A DNA stretch of 64,000 nt from Sinohyriopsis cumingii (lineage: Eukaryota > Mollusca > Bivalvia > Unionida > Unionidae): contig JAPYKE020000263.1 in assembly GCA_028554795.2 (NCBI GenBank), positions 2,383,501-2,447,500 of the forward strand, written 5' to 3'. Each line of letters begins with the position of its first letter. Position 1 is the first letter of the stretch. Below the pieces are notes generated by a model. It saw only the letters and a program-made list of their open reading frames with translations. It ran no database searches and was not told where the DNA came from. Position numbers and translations under genes: made by a program. Below, one piece after another: positions 25,430 through 36,402 of the stretch.

Positions 25430-26190
25430 TTTTAACACTGGAGAAAAGCATTATTGTAATTGAAAGAAGAGAAAAAGATGAAACTACTTGAAACCAGTAG
25501 TTTAAATGGTCAGTGAAACAATCAGGTTATAAAGGACAAGGAATAAATTAGAAATGATTGTACATGCTAAGTCATGTAAATACATCTTCAAATATAAATG
25601 ATTTTAACATTTAATATTTAAAGTATCTATCACTTTTTGGCCATATAATTTTGTTTTCAGATGAATGAATGCAATATTTTAACAAGAACTATGAATACAG
25701 GATCTAATAGCTGTAAAGTGATTCTGGTTACTTTTCCTTCTGAAAAAATTCTGAAATCCTACCATGGATTCTGTTCTTTTTGTACAAGCCTACTATTGGA
25801 GACTACATGTCTTGAGAGAACATTTTTTGTTTTGAGATGGAGCGGTCTCTCAAGACAGGTTGTACCTTGTCTTCAGTTGTTTTTTGTTTTTACCCAGCAA
25901 TAAAATATTGGCATCCTTTACTATATTTTGTGTGAACTATTCTTATATACAGTAAGTATGATTTAAATCCCAATTAGGCAGTGTACTGCCAACTACCTCC
26001 AGAAAATTTGATTTTCTTTAATCTTTTTTTTTTAGATTTCATTTTAATTTATATATTTATTTATTCTTGTATGAGTAAGAATGTAAGGGTTTTATGGATG
26101 TATAACTGTTTGATGAATAATTTTAAGTTTTCAGGTTTTTTTCCCTATTTAGTTTGAATTCTTTTCCAAAACTGAGTGCTGTCCAGAAAT
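25430..26190 (+). repeat. Dispersed, internally deleted copy of the 2.88-kb repeat
   Basis: It matches the array unit from TTTTAACACTGGAGAAAA through ATCACTTTTTGGCCATATAA and TTTTGTTTTCAG. It then jumps near 25,735-25,755 directly to CCTACCATGGATTCTG, skipping most of the unit, and continues past the conserved stem-loop to about the CTGTCCAGAA block. Confidence 0.75.
25809..25856 (+). other. Conserved stem-loop of the 2.88-kb repeat (best copy)
   Basis: GTCTTGAGAGA (25,809-25,819) and TCTCTCAAGAC (25,846-25,856) form a perfect 11-bp stem around a 26-nt loop containing TTTTGAGATGGAGCGG. The equivalents in other copies keep the stem at least in part. Confidence 0.7.
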
Positions 26191-26199
26191 ATTTTATTA

Positions 26200-26866
26200 A
26201 TAGGGCTACAAAAATTTCATTCGTGGATTATTCTTTGATTATTTTCCGATTTGTTCATATTTTTTTCTTCTCACTTTACATAATTTTTCTGGAAAAGAAA
26301 TTATTATATTTTTGAAAGCTTATTGTTTTCACTCTTTCTTGTGTTACTGTTTATTCGAGCCTAAACAAGTAACATAAGATCATCAAATTCTACTTTGGAT
26401 TCTGGTATTTTTGTACAAGCCTGCTATGGGAGACCACACGACTTCAGAGAATATATTTTGTTTCGAGATGGAGCAGTCTCTCAAGACAGCTTTTACCTTG
26501 TATTCAGTTGGTTTTAGTTTTTCCCCACCAATGTAATATTGGCATCCTTTACTATATTTTGTGTCAGTTTCTCTTGTATCCATGAAAGTATGATTTAAAT
26601 CCCAATTAGGCAGTGTAATGCGAACTACCTCCAAAAAGTTTGATTTTCTTTAATCTTTTTTTCAGATTTCATTTCCATTTATATATTCATTTACTCATGT
26701 ATGCATCAAAATTTAAGAGTTTTATGGATATATAACTGATTGCTGTCCAGAATTGTATGAAAAATTTATGGAAGATATAGATTCATTTGCAAAATATAAC
26801 TCTCATTTTTCTTTTTAAACTCATTGAGAATACAGTAATACCGGGGTAGATACTGAAATATCGCCT
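26200..26866 (+). repeat. Second partial copy of the 2.88-kb repeat
   Basis: It starts at the equivalent of the TTCATGGATTATTTTTG block and runs through ATGGAGCAGTCTCTCAAGAC to the ATACTGAAATAT block, where it is cut sharply by LINE copy 2 at 26,867. Confidence 0.75.
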
Positions 26867-28356
26867 TGTGTCTAAGTTCAGTGGGCAATTCATTCCACGT
26901 TGCTGGGTCCTGGTACGCAAAAGAACGCTGTCCATAGGACTTTGTTTTTTTATTGGGTAAAATGAGTATACGATTGTCAGGAGAGTAGCATAAGTATCTT
27001 GCTGGTGTGTACACATGGGTGAGGTCGGATAGGTATGTTGGACTGGAGTCCGTCAGTACAACGTAGCACAGAGAACAAATTTTGTGTTTGATTCTGGATT
27101 GAATGGATAGCCAGTCTAGGGTACAGAGCAGTGGGGAGGTGTGCTCTGATCATGGTAAGTATGATCCATGCAGCTGTGTTTGAAATTTTTGAAGTTTCTG
27201 GAGTAGATATTGAGATGAACCAGACAGAATTGAGGTACAATAGTGCAGTCTTGAATGTACCAATGAACACAAGTTTTTTAGTGGCATCAGCTGAAAGATA
27301 TTTGTGAATGGAGCTGATGCGTTTCAGCTCAAAATATGCAGCCTTGCATATGTTCATGACATGTTGGTGCAGTGTGAGAGTACTGTCCAGAGTAACACCT
27401 AGGTTCCGTACTGATTGTGTGAATTTAATGTTGGTGTTGCTGATATTTATTGTTTGAGGTAAAGGATGTGAATGAGAAAGTCTTTGTGTTGTGATCAGAA
27501 TGACCTCAGTTTTATCATCATTCATCTGCAGTTTGTTACATGTCATCCATGATTTCACATCAGAAATGCACCTCTCTACACCTTGGCCAGTAGCATCAAC
27601 TTCAGTTGGGTGGCTAGATTTGTATATTTGGATGTCTTCAGCATACAGTTGGTGAGACACTGGATGATGATCTATGACAATTGAGAGCGGCTGAGTGTAT
27701 AGAATGAAACAAACAAGTCCATGAACAGACCCCTGTGGAACACCACAACATTGATCAACTGGGCTGGAGTGTATTCCATTTGCAGACACAATTTGTGTCC
27801 TGTTGACCAAGTAGGTCTTGAACCACAGTAAGGCTGTATCATGAATGCCAAAAACATGCTGGAGAGAGTGAAGTAATATATCATGGTCTATTGTGTCAAA
27901 TGCCACAGACAAATCAAAGAGGGTGAGGACTGTAATCTTTCCGCTATCCAAAGCAGAGAGAATGTCATTAACTACTTTTAGAAGAGTATTGTCAGTACTG
28001 TGGCAAGGGCGATATGCAGATTGTACGTTGCTAAAAAGACTGTTTGAATTTAGATGAGATACAAGCTGGGACAGAAGAACCTTTTCTAAGATTTTTTATA
28101 TGAATGGGAGATTAGAAACTGGGTGGTAGTTCTTTAAATCGTTATGGTCTAGTGTTGGTTTCTTCATCAGAGTCTTTACAATGGCAGTTTTGAAAAAGGA
28201 TATGAATTCCCCTGATGAAAGAGCGGTAACAATAACATCAGTGAATCTATACTGGATCTAAGCACTCAAGCAGCAGTGATGTTGGAATTGGATCAAGTTC
28301 ACATGACTTTGGAGCACTTGTCATCAGGATTGTACGTACGAAATCCATAGAGACAG
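26867..28356 (-). mobile_element. LINE copy 2, 3' half (RT region)
   Basis: It is colinear with LINE copy 1 and related to it at high identity by eye. The 3' end is lost: after ELPTELRHKA the minus-strand reading runs into the adjacent 2.88-kb repeat, whereas copy 1 continues through its C-terminus and tail. At 28,356 it is interrupted by element A and resumes at 37,940. Confidence 0.85.
26977..27951 (-). pseudogene. Reverse transcriptase of LINE copy 2
   Basis: A 324-codon minus-strand open stretch carries LFDLSVAFDTIDHDILLH (block A), CCGVPQGSVHG (intact PQGS), QLYAEDIQIY, LQMNDDKTEVIL, NLGVTLDSTLTLHQHV and a long thumb segment. An overlapping frame (27,014-26,867) continues with YGQRSFAYQDPATWNELPTE, the usual C-terminal LINE signature, so there is one frameshift near 27,000. 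The catalytic YADD is YAED here, a substitution of a metal-binding Asp that should abolish polymerase activity. The upstream palm and endonuclease parts are displaced to 37,940-39,103 by element A. Confidence 0.9.
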
Positions 28357-28370
28357 CCCAAACCAAAATT

Positions 28371-28730
28371 GCAAGCTTGTTTTAAAGCTTGCAGCAAGCT
28401 TGCCACAAGCTTATTTATAAAGCTTGTGGCAAGCTTGTATTTGGAACATTGCAGCAAGCTTGCGCAAGCTTGTTTTAAAGCTTGCAGCAAGCTTGCGACA
28501 AGCTTATTTATAAAGCTTGCGACAAGCTTGTATTTGGAACATTGCAGCAAGCTTATTTAACAAAAGTGTCATAAGCATGCACAAGCTTAAGCTTGCACAA
28601 GCATGCGCAAGCTTGTTATTTATTTACCTAGTACAATAAGTATACACAAGCTTGCGCAAGCTTGTTACTAGCTTGTTGCAATCTTGCGCAAGCTTGTTAC
28701 TAGCTTGTTGCAAGCTTGCAGAGATTTCTT
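28371..28730. repeat. Left subterminal AAGCTT-rich repeats of element A
   Basis: Dozens of overlapping CAAGCTTG, GCAAGCTTGC and GCGCAAGCTTG words occur. They include a two-copy block of about 105 bp with TTTATAAAGCTTG and TTGGAACATTGCAGC. Many are self-complementary (AAGCTTGCGCAAGCTT), so strong cruciform potential exists. Both-strand ORFs rich in Lys, Leu, Ala and Ser here are artefacts of the repeat. Confidence 0.9.
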
Positions 28731-29089
28731 GCAACAAGCATCTGGGCTTTCAAAAATCAGACATGATTGTGTTTTCCCCCCTGAAAATGTGAAGGGGGGG
28801 GTCTGGGAGTCCGAAGGCCCCTGTCCAAACATGCATTTTAGACTCAACTGCTCCTGGTGGACCATATTATCATAATATATTGCAAAGTTTTACTTCATTC
28901 CAATGAAGTAATCTGCATATTTAATGATTAAATAATGTAATCTTATAGTTGCAATGCAGTGGAAAACAAATCTGTTCCACCAAAACATTAAGTTTAATTC
29001 TATTGTTCAAGTTTATTCATTCACTACAAGCTTACCCAAGGCTGCAGAAGCTTTATGTGTTCCCCTAGCTGCAAGTGTCACGCCCCTAT

Positions 29090-29310
29090 GAAATGATCAT
29101 GAATAATGAATGAACTGGCATGAACTGTTCATGAACTTGGTTCAAGAACCATTCATGAAAGTTCATCAAAAGGTTCATGAAGTATTCTAGAATGTGCATG
29201 AACTGAAAACAGTCCACAAATTGGATCATCATCATTCATGAACAAGTGCATGAACATATTCATGAACTATGATGAACAAAGTCTCTCAATGATTCATGAC
29301 TTCATGAACA
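29090..29310. repeat. Left subterminal TTCATGAA repeats of element B
   Basis: TTCATGAAC, GTTCATGAA and CATGAACTG words recur every 10-25 bp in both orientations, being palindromic. Confidence 0.85.
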
Positions 29311-29559
29311 GTGCCTATAAAACAAAATATGATTACCTGACAAGTCACAAATACCTATTTCATCATGAATCACACAATAACCTTAGATAGGGGATGGGGT
29401 TAATACAGTATAAAATGCAACATATCTTAAAAACTGTATTTGATTTCAGATAAATTTAAACTGACAAGTGATATTCTTTTTTTTTTACCCTTAGCAACAC
29501 TTTTTGTATGTTCTGTAATTTTTCTTTGAAAAATGTTCAAGAGATATTGGGGCAGTTGC

Positions 29560-29894
29560 CTGCAATCAACTGTTGAAGCATATTTCATCGTCATGGGGCT
29601 GTCTTTCAGCTGGGGTTTCTCCTGACCAATCTTCTTCCAGAGACTGACCTGTCTGATAACTATTTTGTGAAGATGTTCAGGGTCTATAATTTAATCAAAT
29701 CCTGTCCATTGTCACTACTGAATGTCTCCTTCTGCAGCTTAAGCTGTTCCATCCGATTACTGTTTGGATCTTTAACATTGTTGCAGCAGTCACAATTTAA
29801 TGTCTCTTCCATCGTGGATCCTCCAGTTTTCAAATTTTCCTCCTCAACCTACAAACTTCATCCTCTAACAATTTTACTTTTCTGCTGTCTGGTC
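29560..29894 (-). pseudogene. Coding-like remnant within element B, unknown
   Basis: On the minus strand a TTTTTTTCAG acceptor at about 29,895 precedes a reading with EKVKLLEDEVCRLRRK, a short coiled-coil-like heptad segment, followed by stops. Together with 36,781-36,584 it could be a later exon of the same element B gene, split by insertion of element C. I do not recognise the family. Confidence 0.3.
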
Positions 29895-30515
29895 TGAAAA
29901 AAAGGTAAAGTTAGTTAATTACAGATAATCTCTGATCAACATTGTTTTTAGCCTTTAGCACATTATCATTGTACCCCACTTTACTTACTGGAATAATATG
30001 ATCCAACTCAAAAATGATTTAATCCCTGACACATAATACTGAGCATTTATATTACTGCAGAGTTTTGTCACTTTTATATTAACTGAATCTGTCTAGCCAT
30101 AGGTATGGTCACAGGAGACGGATGTTTTATTCAGTAAAATATGACAGGTTTTTTTTTTGACAACATCGTTACACTAAATAACCGTATATATTACAGACAA
30201 CGGTTATTTCATGCCTTCAAATATTCTCGCCATTTTTTACTGATAAAACGCCAGACTTGTGTGGTATAGGCCCTTAGTATGTCACTAATGCATCCACTCC
30301 GACTCCGCATGTTGCGTATAGCTGCTTCCGGTTTCATCACGTTGTTATTTGCACTTCTTTGTGAACAGTTTCACGCATTAACTATTTTCTTAAGTTTTTT
30401 TTTTTAAATTACCAAATTACATCAGATTATAGAAATAGTGATGTCATGTAAAAGAAAACGATCTCGAACATCTCAACTCCTATCGATATCGTACCACGTC
30501 TGGTATCGAGAACTG

Positions 30516-30525
30516 GGGGGTGGGG
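30516..30525. repeat. Left 10-bp target-site duplication of element C
   Basis: GGGGGTGGGG directly abuts the left terminus and is identical to 36,403-36,412. The motif is low in complexity, which weakens but does not remove the evidence. Confidence 0.75.
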
Positions 30526-31059
30526 TAGACCAGCAAGTTGTTCTCCACCTTTTTTTTTTATTCTTTGACTGGCGGCGGAGACCAACGTTGCTCTGCACCA
30601 GTCGTGCTGAGACGTCCGAGCTATGTCACCTCGGATGATCGGACCGCGCGCTATTAATTAATAAATTTATTTAGACAAAACTTTGTATCCAGACGGTAAG
30701 TATAATCCCTCTTCTAATGATCCACAGCGTTAAATCCTTTAGAACACACACTTTTTTAGTATAAATCCCTGTGAGAACAGAACACCTGTGTATTCATCGG
30801 CTGTTGACCTCAGATTTGAATTACACACGCATGCGTGTAAAGCAGCATCACCACGAGGTAAGAGTAACGCGTGAAAACCGTCTAGCGAGGCGTAGATCAC
30901 TAGGAATTTACTGATGCTTGGGTGGGAAATGTGTCGTTACGGCAGAAATTTAGGAGATAGAGAGAGAGAGACTTCATGTCAGAAATGTGAGATAGAGTGA
31001 ATGATAAATAAATTGTAAAACGACTACAAACTGTATTCAGATGTGAAAATATGCTACAC

Positions 31060-31092
<33 letters not shown>

Positions 31093-31375
31093 TTATTATT
31101 ATTACTAGTGGTAGTATCTTCAATCATATTTAATAACATTTACAATGGTATAAATGGATTTTATGACATACATACATATCTACATATTAATACTTTACAT
31201 TGCTTATAAGAAGAACATGATTATTATGATGAATATTATTAATAACATTTGCAATGGTATTTATGAATACATACATACATACATGCATACATACATTACT
31301 TAACATTACTTATAACATTATTAGCATGATGAACTTTATTAATAACATTTACAATGGTATTTATGAATACAAACA

Positions 31376-31409
<34 letters not shown>

Positions 31410-31500
31410 CGTCTGTTATAATTTTACACCATAACTTATAACATCTGGATAATGTTATATTTTAATCAAAAACAATAGTTTCTTCTTCCCTTCTGATCAC
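30526..31500 (+). repeat. Left terminal inverted repeat of element C
   Basis: It pairs with about 35,468-36,402 in inverted orientation. It includes poly-T, the AAT microsatellite at 31,061-31,092 and ATAC/ACAT-type microsatellites at 31,170-31,405, all mirrored in the right arm with length differences. Its inner end covers the last codons of the helicase reading. Confidence 0.9.
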
Positions 31501-31957
31501 TGCATTGACAAGTGTTGCAACAATTTACATAACAGTTGCATTTGCCGCAAGAGCATATATTGCAACTTCCCGCGGAACATTCTTTTAGGCCAGCGGGAAG
31601 TTTATCCATTTCGGGGATCCACAATGCCTCAAGAATTTTTCTTCTTAAACAGACTTGACGATTTTTCGCAACTTCTATCATGTTTTCATCTGTTGTCGTC
31701 ATCATGCTTGTCATGTAAGGTAGGAGACAAGCATAACCTTTTCTCCCATCTCTGGCACATCTCCCATCTCTTGCCAATAGCTCAGAATGCTCTTTGGGCA
31801 TCCCCAAAGAATAACGATATCTACATCGCTAGTTTGGATCCCCATTCCGAATGCTACCGTAGCAACAAGACAGCGAATTATGCTTTCGGGTCTTCGAAAT
31901 TCCTTGATAATTCTGTCCCGTGTCTCTTTATCCGTGGAAGAATGATACATTTCAATA
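31466..31957 (-). pseudogene. RecQ-like SF2 helicase, C-terminal part, frameshifted
   Basis: The minus strand from an acceptor (TATAGTCAG, next to 31,957) reads MYHSSTDKETRDRIIKEF, then IRCLVATVAFGMGIQ (motif V region), DVDIVILWGCPKSILSYWQE (motif Va and the start of motif VI) and, after a single frameshift near 31,780, RCARDGRKGYACLLPY (rest of motif VI with its arginine finger region). A cysteine-rich C-terminus follows (CSAGSCNICSCGKCNC), comparable in place to the RecQ zinc-binding region. The N-terminal ATPase half (Walker A, DEAH) is absent. This family would unwind DNA using ATP. In an element it could aid excision or replication, but that role is inference. Confidence 0.85.
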
Positions 31958-32154
31958 CTGACTATAAATCATAGTACAGTGAATCACGGACATATATTAA
32001 ACACAGCATTTAATTAGTTTCTTAAATTTCACACCATAAATAGGCTATACTATTTGCTGGAACAATGTTGGTCGACAGTTAAAGGCAAAGCATCATACTA
32101 GGAACCATGGCAACAAGTACATGATTTGGGCCTTAGCATATATAGCAAAGAACA

Positions 32155-34157
32155 GTGAACACCATAATGTACAAGGAGGCCTCTGATGTGAGAAGAGCTG
32201 TAGATCTACCAATGTCCACTTATTTTCCTTCTCGAGAGGAGATACAAGCGACCAGGGATAGAATGGAAGCTGTGATGTCTCGAATCCTGACTGAAAATGT
32301 CCCATGCCTCTATCCACTGGCGGACCTTGTTTGTCATCATATTGATCACAAACATTGGTCCAAATCAAGGCGGAAAAGTGAAGTAGTATGTACTTGCCTG
32401 ATATTTATACTAAATGCCATTCTCCTATCACGATAATAACAATGATCTCATTCAAACGATGTACTGTTCGTTGTATTGATGTATGTTCAACATTGTTATG
32501 CTAGTGCCTACGATTTGTCCGTGTTTTGGATTAAACGTTTACATGAAGCAGTTTAAACAAATGTACTTTTACGATCTGAGGCGATATGTGTGCACTTAGT
32601 TTTAGATTTGAATTGTTTTTCTTTTCTTACTCTAACAGGTTGAAAAGTAAGAGAATGTGCGTTTTTATTTTGTGGCAAAAATACAACAATAGCAAGTTGA
32701 GAAAATTATTTTTTGTCTCAAACGCTTTAACTGCATACTCTATTATAATTAAACTGTGTTCCATTTCACAGTTTAATATTGGTGTGATCCCAGAAAATCC
32801 TTCAACAACCGCAGGTGTTATTAGGATGCTGGAGCGGCTGCATGATTATGTTCCAAGAAGAGATGATAATCATGTGTATCCCATAGTGTGCTGGGGGGAT
32901 GGCCTGTCTTGTGAAAGACACATAGATGCTCAAAATGCAAGATCCAATGCTGGGAATCCTGTACAAAGATTGGAGGGCTTGGTGCCATCACCTGGAGAAT
33001 TTCACAAAAGAATACTACTGCTTCAGGTAAAATAATACACATCTATAGCTTGTTTTGTACAGCTTTATGATGGAAATTCTATTGTTTCAAAATTATCCGT
33101 ATTCTGTTTTTTTGCACAAGTGATAAACATCAGTACCAATGTGCCTCACTTAGTCAAAATCAGTATCAATGGTCATATTGACGTACTTAGAATTTTTTTT
33201 CATATTCTCATTTTTATGTAAGATACATGTGTTTTCATTTCCAGACGAAGAATGGTTTTGCTCTGAAAATTGCAAAATGATATCAAGAAGGAAATCTAAG
33301 AAAAGGAAGAGCAAGAAAGACTCTGTAAGTGAAAAGGCTGCTGACCGTAAATTCGAGTATACAAAGACGATTCTCATCCGAGGGATGGAAGATAAAGTAA
33401 GAAGAGATGCTGTCAGAGAAAATGATGGCCCATCAATGGTGTCCTTTTGGAAGCAAGACACGGTCAAATTCCACAACAATAACCACAGAAGATACTTTAT
33501 CCTGGGGCACAATCTAATTACAAGTAAGCCATGTAATATTTGTTTCAGAGCATTAATGTATTTATATGTTAATTAGGTCAAGCTAACTCCATCTAACATC
33601 TATGAAGGAACAACCTATATTGAAGACTTTTATTACTGTAATTATTCTATATTAGTTCATTATCCCAGCGACTATAAAGAACAAAATGGTTATCCATGAC
33701 AAAACACATACAAGAAAAATCCACTAAATGCTTACTTGTTCATAATGTAATTTTAAAAAAAATTCCTGCTTTATATTTTTTGGGGTCCTTTTTTGCCGTA
33801 CTTAGTGTTTGCTTTAGAGTTACTGTACAAAAAATATTAAAATGTCATGTGAAAATAAATTATAAAAGTTATTACAAGTGTTTAGTTGGATGTTACAAAA
33901 GTTCCACAGTAAAGATTGTATCGATTCATTTATTTAAAAACAAGTCACCTATATTTAATATAATTTTGGAACATCAAGGAAGTGACAGCTGAATACCCAT
34001 TAGGACCAGGGCGGGCGCCAAACCCAACCAGACTATCTGGCGCCCTAGGCAAGGTTAGATTCTGGCGCCGCCCTCCCCCCCCCAAAAAAAATATATCAAT
34101 TTCAACATTTATAAACAATTATACAAAAAATAAAAAAAATGCGCCCTCTGAAATCAG

Positions 34158-34193
<36 letters not shown>

Positions 34194-35027
34194 CGCCGGC
34201 CCTGATTAGGACTACATCAGAATCATCAGATGCATATATCAAATATTCTGAAGAAAATAGTTTTAATTTAGTGTGATCATTCTGCGGTAGTATATAACAT
34301 CTTTATTTCATTTGTGGGTCAGTAACAGTAAATTTGTATAAGAATCGGTTAAACAACGAGAAAACTGTCCTAAGTAACAAAGCAATTTAAATTCTTGCAG
34401 ACTTATCTGGGTGCGTATCAGAGAGAATGCAGCAAGACTTGATGTGGAACAGAACAGTTAATCTTCGAGGAGGTGCCAGAAACAATGATGAGGTTGACCT
34501 AGTCAATGAATATTTGAACAAGGAGTTCAAAGGTAAATCATTTGATAACGGAATTATAATTAATCGTTTTAAACTAGAAGAATTTTGTTTTATAAATATA
34601 TGAAGTCTTAGTATATGCAGTATTTTGTAATTCGTGGAAATACGAGTTTAACATGATTTCTTGGTGTCTAATATATTATGTGTTCATTAATTTGAAAACT
34701 ATCACATAATGTTAATTTTGGAGGTTAAAATAGTAATGCTGACTTTTTATTATCTTTATAGAAAGCTTACGATCGGCCAGTCATCAGCTGAGTGACGCCA
34801 CTTTGGACAGGCATAGCAAGTTGGCTGGTGGGGTTGGCCATGCTCTAGATAAAATATACTCTACAACAGTCTCCGAATTGGAAAGTTTCCAGACAGGAAA
34901 ATCAAAGTTTTCACGAAGAAAGGAAATTGAGACTTTTGTCAGAGTACTGAAGGACGAGAAACTCTTATCAGAATTTCCGCTCATTAGCAAGAATAAAGAA
35001 CCCAGACATATACATCTCGGAAATTAA
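32155..35027 (+). pseudogene. DUF6589-like multi-exon gene of element C, incomplete
   Basis: Supported exons: 32,155-32,385 (start uncertain; donor GTATGT), 32,772-33,026, 33,245-33,523, 34,401-34,532 and 34,762-35,027 (ends in TAA). Exon 1 has PMSTYFPSREEIQATRDRM and LADLVCHHIDHKHWSKS. Exon 2 has GVIPENPSTTAG, WGDGLSCERHIDAQNAR and RLEGLVPSPGEFHKRILLLQ, the region I recognise as DUF6589-like. Exon 3 opens with DEEWFCSENC, like the end of a PHD finger, and then is lysine/arginine rich. Exon 4 has NRTVNLRGGARNNDEVDLVN; exon 5 has HQLSDATLDRHSKLAGGVGH. Phases agree between exons 1-2, 3-4 and 4-5, but exon 2 (phase 0) does not fit exon 3, so at least one exon is missing. Transposase role is inferred from context. 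Confidence 0.75.
33999..34212. mobile_element. hAT-type MITE with perfect 8-bp duplication
   Basis: A 198-bp element (34,007-34,204) begins CAGGGCGGGCGCC and ends GGTAGCGCCGGCCCTG, imperfect inverted termini in CAGGGC. ATTAGGAC flanks it on both sides (33,999-34,006 and 34,205-34,212), an exact 8-bp duplication typical of hAT. Internal GCGCCCTAGGC words and an A-rich middle resemble a MITE widespread in animals (from memory). It lies in the intron between exons 3 and 4 of the element C gene. Confidence 0.9.
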
Positions 35028-35334
35028 CAAATTATCATGCAAATTTGACAAAAGTAACAAAATTATCGCTAGCTCACATGTCAATTTATAATGTATGTAT
35101 GTATGTATTAATAAAGTTCATCATACTAATCATGTTATAAGTAACGATTTGTTGCACGAGGGATTAAAGTATGAAGGAGAAAGGTTTACATGTGCAGTCA
35201 AAACAGGAAATGGGGAAGTGAGTCGGATGTACATGGTTTGATACCAGCAGTGCGGGGGAATATTTCATATGAAAAGGATCGTTATTATTATTATTCTTTT
35301 ATTTTAGAACATACAGTGCTGTATTTATTGTTTG

Positions 35335-35470
35335 GTCATGGTTGGTTGAAGAAATGGGAGACCAAGTATACCGAGGCGAAAAATCAGCAAAGACACGTTT
35401 GATTGAAAAGTATCATTCCTCCACGGATCAAGAGACATAGGACAGAATTATCAAGGAATTTTGAAGACCA
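35335..35470 (+). pseudogene. Second helicase fragment, mirrored in right arm of element C
   Basis: The plus strand reads EEMGDQVYRGEKSAKTRL, then IEKYHSSTDQET, a stop, DRIIKEF, a stop and RP. It is related to the left-arm helicase at 31,957-31,860 but in mirror orientation. It then jumps to the VRREEET reading of the TIR inner end, so about 370 bp of helicase sequence present in the left arm is missing. Here the coding continues upstream of the IEKYHSS segment without the intron boundary seen in the left arm. Confidence 0.75.
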
Positions 35471-36402
35471 GTGGTCAGAAGGGAAGAAGAAACTATTGTT
35501 TTTGATTAAAATATAACATTATCCATATGTTACAAGTTATGGTGTATAATTATAACAGACGTATATATGTATGTATGTATGTATGTTTGTATTCATAAAT
35601 ACCATTGTAAATGTTATTAATAAAGTTCATCATGCTAATCATGTTATAAGTAATGTTAAGTAATGTATGTATGTATTCATAAATACCATTGCAAATGTTA
35701 TTAATAATATTCATCATAATAATCATGTTCTTCTTATAAGTAATGTAAAGTATTAATATGTAGATATGTATGTATGTCATAAAATCCATTTATACCATTG
35801 TAAATGTTATTAAATATGATTGAAGATACTACCACTAGTAATAATAATAAATTATTATTATTATTATTATTGTGTAGCATATTTTCACATCTGAATACAG
35901 TTTGTAGTCGTTTTACAATTTATTTATCATTCACTCTATCTCACATTTCTGACATGAAGTCTCTCTCTCTCTATCTCCTAAATTTCTGCCGTAACGACAC
36001 AGTTCCCACCCAAGCATCAGTAAATTCCTAGTGATCTACGCCTCGCTAGACGGTTTTCACGCGTTACTCTTATCTCATGGTGATGCTGCTTTACACGCAT
36101 GCGTGGGTAATTCAAATCTGAGGTCAACAGCCGATGAATACACAGGTGTTCTGTTCTGACAGGGATTTATACTAATAAAGTGTGTGTTCTAAAGGATTTA
36201 ACGCTGTGGATCATTAGAAGAGGGATTATACTTACCGTCTGGATACAAAGGTTAGTCTAAATAAATTTATTAATTAATAGCGTGCGGTCCGATCATCCGA
36301 GGTGACATAGCTCGGACGTCTCAGCACGACTGGTGCAGAACAACGTTGGTCTCCGCCGCCAGTCAAAGAAAAAAAAAAGGTGGAGAACAACTTGCTGGTC
36401 TA
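35468..36402 (-). repeat. Right terminal inverted repeat of element C
   Basis: It is the inverted counterpart of 30,526-31,500, including the mirrored AAT and tetranucleotide microsatellites and the terminal GGTCTA at 36,397-36,402. Confidence 0.9.

Larger units (their letters stand above)
30526..36402. mobile_element. Element C: long-TIR transposon with helicase and DUF6589-like gene
   Basis: This 5.9-kb element has perfectly matching ends beginning TAGACCAGCAAGTTGTTCTC. TIRs of about 0.93-0.97 kb are flanked by an identical 10-bp GGGGGTGGGG. Inside are a RecQ-like superfamily 2 helicase remnant on the minus strand and a spliced DUF6589-like gene with a PHD-finger-like segment on the plus strand, so the two genes diverge from near 32.0 kb. 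The coding combination plus a long duplication recall the AcademH branch of Academ transposons as I remember it; this needs a database check. Helicase frameshifts and a missing exon show this copy is not intact. Confidence 0.8.

Noticed and set aside
28299-28560. Repetitive Lys/Leu/Ala/Cys-rich ORFs on both strands
   Set aside because: They are readings through AAGCTT subterminal repeats of element A, open because the repeat is palindromic and lacks stops.
30900-31139. Leucine-rich ORF, repeated at 35,804-36,031
   Set aside because: It is a translation of the AAT microsatellite and surrounding inverted repeat of element C; the mirrored ORF is simply the other TIR.
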